Below, piece after piece: positions 1-5,961 of a stretch of 15,102 bases of DNA (position 1 is the stretch's first letter; every line of letters begins with the position of its first letter). The stretch lies in assembly GCA_036351375.1 (NCBI GenBank), contig JAZBOY010000022.1, positions 1-15,102 of the forward strand, in the 5' to 3' direction. Origin of the DNA: JANQIO01 sp036351375. Its GTDB lineage: Bacteria > Pseudomonadota > Gammaproteobacteria > Pseudomonadales > Halieaceae. Under the pieces are notes generated by a model. That model saw only the letters and a program-made list of their open reading frames with translations. It was not told where the DNA came from and ran no database searches. The position numbers were made by a program, and so were the translations under genes.

Positions 1-32
1 AGGATTGTGTTTCTCTTGTCAGCGGTCTGGCT

Positions 33-818
33 TCAGACATAGCGAACCGCGCCACCGTCGACGCGAATATTCTGCCCGTGAATAAAGCCCGCTCGAGGGC
101 TGGCAAGAAACACCACCAGGTCCGCCACTTCCTGGCGGGTGGCAATGCGCCCCTGGGGGTTCGGGAAATCCTCCTCCACCAATTTCGCCAGAATCCCGGG
201 CCAGTCGTCGCCCCAGCCGTGCCTGGCGGCTTTGGCGCGGTAACCGGCTTCGAGTTCCTCGGTATGGATCAAGCCGGGTGACACCGTGTTCACCGTGATA
301 CCGGTTCCCTCCACCTCCAGCGCGAGGCTGGCGGACAGCGTCGCCAGCGCACCCTTGGCGCTGTAGTAATGCGGCATGGTCGCGTTGGGCTGGTGACTGC
401 CGATGGTGCCCAGCTGAATCACCCGCCCCCAGCCTCGCTCGGCCATGCCCGGCACCAGGGCGCTGGCGAGGCGCGCCGCTGACAGCACGTTCTTCTGGTA
501 CATATCCAGCCAGTCGGCCTCAACAGCAGTCTGCCACTTGCCGCGACTGGCGGTGCCGTAGTTGTTAACCAGAATGTCCACCGGTCCGATGGCCTGCGCC
601 TGGTCGACAGTGTCACGACAACCCGACTCGGTCGCCACATCGCCCCAGACGGGGCTAGCCTCGCTGATTTCAGACGCCGCAGCGGAGGCGCTCTCTTCCG
701 TCGCGCCATGAAGCAGCACCAACGCTCCTTCAGCGGCCAGGCTTTCGGCGATCACTCTGCCGGTGCCTCGATCTGCGCCGGTAACCAGCGCCCGCTTATT
801 GTTCAGTTCAAGATCCAT
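33..818 (-). CDS. SDR family NAD(P)-dependent oxidoreductase, substrate unknown
   Basis: Classical short-chain dehydrogenase/reductase of 261 residues, the usual family length. The Rossmann dinucleotide motif TGADRGTG is at residues 13-20, an acidic Asp at 60, NNYG (a variant of NNAG) at 85-88, structural Asn110, the YxxxK pair Tyr151/Lys155, and a PG turn at 181-182. The residue 13 before the catalytic Tyr, normally Ser, is Thr138; Ser141 is nearby. Family knowledge supports an NAD(P)(H)-linked alcohol/ketone oxidoreductase in the cytoplasm; the substrate cannot be read from sequence. The start at 818 was chosen because the TGxxxGxG motif then sits at the normal distance and GAGAG lies just upstream; an in-frame ATG at 854 would add 12 unlikely residues. 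It lies 44 bases past the suc terminator, so it is probably transcribed separately or by read-through. No functional link to the TCA genes is evident. Confidence 0.9.
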   Translation of the reverse strand: MDLELNNKRALVTGADRGTGRVIAESLAAEGALVLLHGATEESASAAASEISEASPVWGDVATESGCRDTVDQAQAIGPVDILVNNYGTASRGKWQTAVEADWLDMYQKNVLSAARLASALVPGMAERGWGRVIQLGTIGSHQPNATMPHYYSAKGALATLSASLALEVEGTGITVNTVSPGLIHTEELEAGYRAKAARHGWGDDWPGILAKLVEEDFPNPQGRIATRQEVADLVVFLASPRAGFIHGQNIRVDGGAVRYV

Positions 819-862
819 GGCTCTCGATTCGGTCCCTGCCCACCTGGACGCCACACACTAAC

Positions 863-888
863 AAAAAAGGGCGCCGAAGCGCCCTTTT
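863..888 (-). terminator. Intrinsic terminator of the suc operon (UUCG loop)
   Basis: Read on the minus strand, a perfect 6-bp GC stem GGGCGC/GCGCCC closes a TTCG tetraloop and is followed by six T. Flanking AAAA/TTTT can lengthen the stem to 10 bp. It begins 16 bases past the sucD stop codon. The T-run is longer in the minus direction, so it serves sucD. In the plus direction only four T follow, and no plus-strand gene leads into it. Confidence 0.93.
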
Positions 889-904
889 CCACACCGGTCT
901 GGAT

Positions 905-1777
905 TTACCAACCTGTGATTTCCGCCATGGCCGAGCCGATATCGGCCAGGGAGCGGACGGTCTTCACGCCGGCATCTTCGAGGGCGGCGAACTTCTCATC
1001 CGCCGTGCCCTTGCCGCCGGAGATGATGGCACCTGCGTGCCCCATGCGCTTGCCCTTGGGTGCGGTAACCCCGGCGATGTAGCTGACCACCGGCTTGGAA
1101 ACGTTGGCCTTGATGTAAGCCGCCGCCTCTTCTTCCGCGGTACCGCCGATCTCACCGATCATCACGATGGCTTCCGTCGCCGGGTCTTCCTCGAACAGCG
1201 CCAGGATGTCGATAAAGTTGGAGCCCGGGATGGGATCTCCGCCAATGCCGACGCAGGTAGACTGGCCGAAGCCGGCATCGGTGGTCTGCTTGACGGCCTC
1301 GTAGGTCAGCGTGCCGGAGCGGCTGACGATGCCGACCTTGCCGGGCAGGTGAATACTGCCGGGCATGATGCCGATTTTGCACTCTCCCGGAGTGATCACG
1401 CCGGGGCAGTTCGGGCCAATCAGGCGCACGCCCAATTCGTCACACTTTACCTTCGCCTCCAGCATATCCAGGGTGGGAATGCCTTCGGTGATGCAGACGA
1501 TCAGCTTGACGCCGCCATTGGCCGCTTCAAGGATGGAATCCTTGCAGAACGGTGCCGGTACGTAAATGACAGAGGCGTCGGCGCCGGTGGAGTCAACGGC
1601 TTCAGTGACCGTGTTGAACACCGGCAGGCCCAGGTGCTCCTGGCCGCCCTTGCCGGGGGTGACTCCGCCCACCATCTGGGTGCCGTAATCGATGGCCTGC
1701 TCGGAGTGGAAGGTGCCCTGGGAACCGGTGAAGCCCTGACAGATAACCTTGGTGTCTTTGTTGATCAGAACGCTCAT
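905..1777 (-). CDS. sucD: Succinyl-CoA synthetase (ADP-forming) alpha subunit
   Basis: Alpha subunit of succinate-CoA ligase, which with SucC converts succinyl-CoA, phosphate and ADP to succinate, CoA and ATP in the TCA cycle. The 290-residue product has the usual family length. The N-terminal CoA-binding Rossmann domain has the GFTGSQG loop at residues 15-21. GPNCPG is at 121-126, and the phosphorylated histidine is His247 in GHAGAI, followed by the GGKGTADEK segment. The start ATG is preceded by a very good Shine-Dalgarno (GGAGGT at 1788-1783), which lies inside sucC. The ATG overlaps the sucC stop codon as ATGA, so the two subunits are probably translationally coupled, which suits a 1:1 complex. 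A strong terminator follows. Nothing odd was seen. Confidence 0.98.
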   Translation of the reverse strand: MSVLINKDTKVICQGFTGSQGTFHSEQAIDYGTQMVGGVTPGKGGQEHLGLPVFNTVTEAVDSTGADASVIYVPAPFCKDSILEAANGGVKLIVCITEGIPTLDMLEAKVKCDELGVRLIGPNCPGVITPGECKIGIMPGSIHLPGKVGIVSRSGTLTYEAVKQTTDAGFGQSTCVGIGGDPIPGSNFIDILALFEEDPATEAIVMIGEIGGTAEEEAAAYIKANVSKPVVSYIAGVTAPKGKRMGHAGAIISGGKGTADEKFAALEDAGVKTVRSLADIGSAMAEITGW

Positions 1778-2943
1778 GCGGCACCTCCAGCTGCTTCCAC
1801 GGCTTTTTTCGCAGCGTCGGTCAGGCCTTCCGCGGCAATAATGTTGAAATCACTCTCGTCCAGCAGCTTGCGGCCGAGCTCGGCGTTGTTGCCTTCCAGG
1901 CGCACCACAACCGGCACCTGAACGCCTACCTCTTCCACCGCACCGATGATGCCCTCGGCAATCAGGTCACAGCGCACGATGCCGCCGAAGATGTTGACCA
2001 GCACGGCCTTCACGTTTTCATCCGACAGGATGATCTTGAACGCCTCAGTAACACGCTCCTTGGTCGCGCCGCCGCCCACGTCGAGGAAGTTGGCCGGGAA
2101 GCCGCCGTGCAGGGCGACGATGTCCATCGTACCCATGGCGAGTCCGGCGCCGTTCACCATGCAGCCGATGTTGCCGTCCAGCGCCACGTAGTTGAGCTCC
2201 CACTGGGCCGCGTGGGCCTCGCGCTCGTCTTCCTGGCTGGGGTCATGCATTTCACGCAGCTGGTCCTGGCGGTACAGGGCGTTGCCGTCTACGCCCACCT
2301 TGGCGTCCAGGCAGTGCAGCTTGCCTTCGTCGGTGATCACCAGCGGGTTCACTTCGATCAGCGCGAGGTCCTTGTCCTGGAACAGCTGGGCCAGGCCCAG
2401 GAAAATCTTTACGAATTCCTTGATCTGATTCCCCTGCAGGCCGAGGCGAAACGCCAGGTCGCGGCCCTGGTAGGGCTGCGCGCCCACCAGCGGGTCGACC
2501 GTGGCCTTGAGAATTTTCTCAGGGGTCTCTTCCGCTACCTTCTCGATTTCAACGCCGCCCTCGGTGGACGCCATGAAAACGATGCGGCGCGTGGAGCGGT
2601 CTACCACAGCGCCCAGGTACATTTCCTCGGCGATGTCGGTGCAGGCTTCCACGAGAATCTTGCTCACGGGCTGGCCGTTCTCGTCGGTCTGGTAGGTGAC
2701 CAGGTTCTTGCCCAGCCAGTTCTCGGCAAACGCGTGGATCTCGTCCTTGGTCTTGACCAGCTTGACGCCGCCGGCCTTGCCGCGGCCCCCGGCATGCACC
2801 TGGGCTTTCACCACCCACATGTCGCCCCCGATCATGTCCGCGGCCTTCACCGCATCTGCAGCGGTGTCGACGGCGTAACCCTTGGATACGGGCAGGCCGT
2901 ATTCCGCAAACAACTGTTTGCCCTGATACTCGTGAAGATTCAT
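1774..2943 (-). CDS. sucC: Succinyl-CoA synthetase (ADP-forming) beta subunit
   Basis: Beta subunit of succinyl-CoA synthetase; its ATP-grasp domain binds the nucleotide and Mg2+, and its C-terminal ligase domain pairs with SucD. It is 389 residues long, against 388 in E. coli. Nucleotide-site residues fall at the E. coli positions: Lys46, the GRGKAGG loop at 53-59, Glu99, Asn199 and Asp213. The C-terminal domain carries GGGATKER at 290-297 and NIFGGI at 317-322. Pro18 and the following residues resemble the ATP-preferring forms, but nucleotide preference is an inference. The start at 2943 gives the conserved MNLHEYQGKQLF beginning; an in-frame upstream ATG at 3024 would add 27 residues absent from the family. 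The Shine-Dalgarno is weak (GGAA about 9 bases upstream). A 289-bp gap separates it from lpd, and it overlaps sucD by 4 bp. Confidence 0.98.
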   Translation of the reverse strand: MNLHEYQGKQLFAEYGLPVSKGYAVDTAADAVKAADMIGGDMWVVKAQVHAGGRGKAGGVKLVKTKDEIHAFAENWLGKNLVTYQTDENGQPVSKILVEACTDIAEEMYLGAVVDRSTRRIVFMASTEGGVEIEKVAEETPEKILKATVDPLVGAQPYQGRDLAFRLGLQGNQIKEFVKIFLGLAQLFQDKDLALIEVNPLVITDEGKLHCLDAKVGVDGNALYRQDQLREMHDPSQEDEREAHAAQWELNYVALDGNIGCMVNGAGLAMGTMDIVALHGGFPANFLDVGGGATKERVTEAFKIILSDENVKAVLVNIFGGIVRCDLIAEGIIGAVEEVGVQVPVVVRLEGNNAELGRKLLDESDFNIIAAEGLTDAAKKAVEAAGGAA

Positions 2944-3042
2944 CGTTGTATCGTTCCGTTTACTTGTATGTCGTACGTGAGGTCTGGCGATCCAGCCGCG
3001 GCGCAAGCCGCGAGTCGCCCCCAATATTATTATGTTGGGAGA

Positions 3043-3065
3043 AGCGCAGACTCCGGGTCTGCGCT
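3043..3065. repeat. Perfect 9-bp inverted repeat in the lpd-sucC gap
   Basis: AGCGCAGAC and GTCTGCGCT are perfect complements around a 5-base loop TCCGG. No T-run follows on either strand, so it is not a standard terminator. If sucC is made from the candidate promoter at 3081-3109, this hairpin would lie at the very 5' end of the transcript, where it could protect the mRNA. In a read-through transcript it could mark a processing point between lpd and sucC. A second, weaker repeat, CCCAA...TTGGG, lies beside it at 3020-3039. Confidence 0.6.
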
Positions 3066-3080
3066 ATAAAAGCGGCGCTC

Positions 3081-3109
3081 ATTCTCCCGAAATGAAGCAC
3101 CGCCATCAA
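3081..3109 (-). promoter_or_regulatory. Candidate sigma70 promoter for sucCD
   Basis: On the minus strand TTGATG (3109-3104) and GAGAAT (3086-3081) are separated by 17 bases. Each hexamer matches the sigma70 consensus at four of six positions. It is only moderately convincing, but it sits in a 289-bp gap (2944-3232) between genes that elsewhere in the cluster are tightly packed. No clear terminator was found after lpd, so read-through from sucA is an equally good source of sucCD mRNA. Confidence 0.3.
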
Positions 3110-3232
3110 CCGATACTCAGTTGCCGAGAGCAGCTCGCTCCAAAAACAAAATCGCACCTGCTAACCCGTGCGTTCTTGAAAGAGCGCAGAGCCGCCCCTC
3201 GATAACCATGGTGGCACATGCCCCGAGCGGTT

Positions 3233-4675
3233 TTATGAAGAACGTCTCTTGCGGTTGGCGATATGAATCGCGTGGCCGTCCACCGCCAGTGCAGCCTCGT
3301 GTACTGCCTCCGACAGGGTCGGGTGGCCAAACACCGTGAGCTGGATATCCTCCGCGCTGGAGCCAAACTCCATGGCGATCACCATCTGCTGCACCAGGTC
3401 CGCCGCAGACGGCCCTACCACGTGGCAGCCAAGAATGCGGTCGGTTTCGGTGCAGGCGAGCATCTTCACCATGCCGTCGCTGTCGTTGGCGGCAAGCGCG
3501 CGACCGCTGGCAGCAAACGGGAAGGTACCGGCCTTGTATTCAATGCCGTCCGCCTTCAGCTCCTGCTCGGTCTTGCCCACGGAGGCGATCTCCGGGTGGG
3601 TATAAATCACGTTGGGAATGGTGTCGTAGTTCATCTGCGCGTGATTGCCGGCGATCCGCTCGGCCACCATCACGCCCTCTTCCGAGCCCTTATGGGCCAG
3701 CATCGGGCCGCGAACGATATCGCCCACCGCATAGATGTTGGGCGCTTCCGTCTCGCAGTAATCGTTGACGAAGATAAAGCCGCGCTCATCCATGTCTACA
3801 CCGCAGTCGGCAGAGAGCACGTTTTCGGTTTGCGGGCGGCGGCCCACGCAGACAATCAGCTTGTCGAATTTCTCGGTGGTCTCGCCGTCGGCGTTGGTGT
3901 ACGTCACCTCTACTTTCTTGCTCTTCACCTCGGCATTGGTCACCCGGCATCCCATGCGAATGTCGAGGCCCTGCTTGGTAAAGATTTTCTTGGCTTCCTT
4001 GGCAATCTGGTGGTCCATCATCGGCAGGAATTCTTCCAGCGCTTCCAGTACCACTACCTCGGAGCCACAGCGGTTCCAGACGCTGCCCAGTTCCAGGCCG
4101 ATTACGCCAGCGCCAATCACGCCGAGGCGCTTGGGCGCCTCGGTGAAGGTCAGCGCGCCGGTAGAATCCACGATGTACTCGTGATCACAGGGAGCCGGCG
4201 GAATTTCAATGGGCAGGGAGCCGGTAGCGATAATAATGTTGGCGGCGTCCAGTATCTCGGTAGAGCCGTCGGGACTGGTGAGCTCGACCTGGTGATTGGG
4301 TAGCACCTTGCCCATTCCGGTCAGCGGCGTGACCCCATTGCTCTTGAACAGCCCGCCGATTCCGCCGGTGAGCTGGTCGACAATCTTCTGCTTGCGCGCC
4401 TGCATGGCAGGAATGTCCAGGTCGCAGCCCTTCACCTTGATGCCGTGCACACCCAGGTCTTCGGCTGCTTCGTGGTACTTGTAGGAGCTGTCCAGCAGCG
4501 CCTTGGACGGGATACAGCCAACGTTCAGGCAGGTGCCACCCAGCTTGACCTTGCCGTCCTCTTGGGTGTCTTTCTCGATGCAGGCGGTCTTGAGACCGAG
4601 CTGGGCGGCGCGAATCGCGGCCACGTAGCCGGCCGGCCCGGAACCGATCACTACAACATCATATTTTTCAGACAT
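3233..4675 (-). CDS. lpd: Dihydrolipoyl dehydrogenase (E3 of 2-oxoglutarate dehydrogenase)
   Basis: FAD flavoprotein that reoxidises the dihydrolipoyl group on E2 and reduces NAD+. The 480-residue product has full family length. FAD-binding GSGPAG is at residues 11-16, and the redox disulfide motif GGTCLNVGCIPSK at 46-58 gives Cys49/Cys54. NAD-binding GAGVIG is at 188-193, a second FAD contact GD at 318-319, and the C-terminal dimer-interface catalytic dyad His451/Glu456 is in HPTLSE. Lying between sucB and sucC, it is probably the E3 dedicated to the 2-oxoglutarate complex (LpdG type in Pseudomonas), although E3 enzymes are often shared with pyruvate dehydrogenase and glycine cleavage. A 55-base gap separates it from sucB. 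The ribosome site is moderate (AGGT about 8 bases upstream). An out-of-frame ATG lies four bases before the start. Confidence 0.97.
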   Translation of the reverse strand: MSEKYDVVVIGSGPAGYVAAIRAAQLGLKTACIEKDTQEDGKVKLGGTCLNVGCIPSKALLDSSYKYHEAAEDLGVHGIKVKGCDLDIPAMQARKQKIVDQLTGGIGGLFKSNGVTPLTGMGKVLPNHQVELTSPDGSTEILDAANIIIATGSLPIEIPPAPCDHEYIVDSTGALTFTEAPKRLGVIGAGVIGLELGSVWNRCGSEVVVLEALEEFLPMMDHQIAKEAKKIFTKQGLDIRMGCRVTNAEVKSKKVEVTYTNADGETTEKFDKLIVCVGRRPQTENVLSADCGVDMDERGFIFVNDYCETEAPNIYAVGDIVRGPMLAHKGSEEGVMVAERIAGNHAQMNYDTIPNVIYTHPEIASVGKTEQELKADGIEYKAGTFPFAASGRALAANDSDGMVKMLACTETDRILGCHVVGPSAADLVQQMVIAMEFGSSAEDIQLTVFGHPTLSEAVHEAALAVDGHAIHIANRKRRSS

Positions 4676-4730
4676 ACATCTCTACCTATAACGAATCTGT
4701 GTGAATGGGCTGTTACACGGGCTGCCCAGC

Positions 4731-5957
4731 CTAAAGCTGCAGCAGAATCCGCGCTGGATCTTCCAGCAGGTCCTTGATGGCCACCAGGAACTGGACCGCA
4801 TCCTTGCCGTCAATCAGGCGGTGGTCGTAAGACAGCGCCAGGTACATCATCGGCAGTACCACCACCTCACCGTTCACCGCCATCGGGCGCTCCTGGATCT
4901 TGTGCATTCCCAGGATGCCGGTCTGCGGAGGGTTGAGGATCGGCGTGGACATCAGCGAACCGAACACGCCGCCGTTGGTAATGGTAAACGTGCCACCGGT
5001 CATTTCATCGATGCTGAGCTTGCCGTCGCGGGCGCGAACACCAAAGTCGCGAATCTGCGCTTCCACATCGGCGATGCTCATGAAGTCGGCATCTTTCAGC
5101 ACCGGCACCACCAGCCCGTTCTCGGTGGACACCGCCACACCGATGTCCTGGTAGCCGTGGTAGACAATATCGTCGCCATCGATCGAGGCATTCACCGCGG
5201 GAAATCGCTTGAGCGCCTCGCAGGCAGCCTTTACGAAGAAGCCCATGAATCCCAGGCGGGTACCGTTGTGGGTCTTCTCAAAACTGTCCTTGTATTTGCT
5301 GCGCAGGGCCATCACCGGCGCCATATTCACCTCGTTGAAGGTGGTGAGCATGGCGGTGTCCTGGCTCACGCTGACGAGTCGCTCGGCAATCCGCTTGCGC
5401 ATGCGTGTCATGGGCACGCGGCGCTCCACGCGCTCGCTGGTGGGGCCATCGGCGGCAGGCGCGGCTACCGGGGCAGCCGCAGGTGCCGGTGCGGGGGCAG
5501 GCTCGGACTTGAGGTGTTTGAGGATGTCTTCCTTGAGGATGCGGCCGTCCTTGCCGGTACCGCTCACCAGCGAGAGATCGACGTTCTTCTCCTCCGCCAG
5601 GCGGCGGGCGGCCGGGCCGATCTGGCTGTCATCGACAGGCGCGGCGGGTGCCGGCTCAGCAGCGGGAGCTGGTGCCGGCGCTTCTGCCTGCGCAGCAGGA
5701 GCCGGCGCATCAGCGACCGCACCCTCTTCCAATGTACCCAGTACTTCATTACTAAGCACCGTTTCGCCTTCCTGCTTGGCGATATTGGCCAGCGTGCCGT
5801 CGACTGGCGCGACCACTTCCATCACGACCTTGTCGGTCTCGATTTCCACGATCAGCTCGTCGCGCTTTACAGCCTCTCCGGGCTGCTTGTGCCAGGTGGC
5901 TACCTCTCCGTCGGCGACCGATTCCGGGAACGCCGGGGCCTTGATCTCAATTGCCAT
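4731..5957 (-). CDS. sucB: Dihydrolipoyl succinyltransferase (E2 of 2-oxoglutarate dehydrogenase)
   Basis: E2 core of the 2-oxoglutarate dehydrogenase complex; it transfers the succinyl group from lipoyl-lysine to CoA. The 408-residue protein has one lipoyl domain (about 1-78) with lipoylated Lys43 in ETDKVV. An Ala/Pro-rich linker (about 83-108) leads to a peripheral subunit-binding domain (about 110-147, GPAARRLAEE and GTGKDGRI). A second Ala/Pro linker (152-170) precedes the catalytic domain (about 175-408), with the active-site His379 and Asp383 in SYDHRLIDG. A single lipoyl domain and ETDKV fit SucB rather than pyruvate dehydrogenase AceF. The ATG follows the sucA stop codon after 4 bases and has an AGGA site 8 bases upstream, so translation is likely coupled to sucA. 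The Ala/Pro linkers make this the most GC-skewed coding stretch, which explains long false reading frames on the other strand. Confidence 0.98.
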   Translation of the reverse strand: MAIEIKAPAFPESVADGEVATWHKQPGEAVKRDELIVEIETDKVVMEVVAPVDGTLANIAKQEGETVLSNEVLGTLEEGAVADAPAPAAQAEAPAPAPAAEPAPAAPVDDSQIGPAARRLAEEKNVDLSLVSGTGKDGRILKEDILKHLKSEPAPAPAPAAAPVAAPAADGPTSERVERRVPMTRMRKRIAERLVSVSQDTAMLTTFNEVNMAPVMALRSKYKDSFEKTHNGTRLGFMGFFVKAACEALKRFPAVNASIDGDDIVYHGYQDIGVAVSTENGLVVPVLKDADFMSIADVEAQIRDFGVRARDGKLSIDEMTGGTFTITNGGVFGSLMSTPILNPPQTGILGMHKIQERPMAVNGEVVVLPMMYLALSYDHRLIDGKDAVQFLVAIKDLLEDPARILLQL

Positions 5958-5961
5958 GTCC

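Noticed and set aside
25..38. Short inverted repeat GTCTG/CAGAC at the end of the SDR gene as a terminator
   Set aside because: Only 5 bp, overlaps the stop codon and is not followed by a T-run on the minus strand.
2944..3024. Extended N-terminus for sucC from an ATG at 3024
   Set aside because: It would add 27 residues; MNLHEYQGKQLF is the conserved start of SucC.
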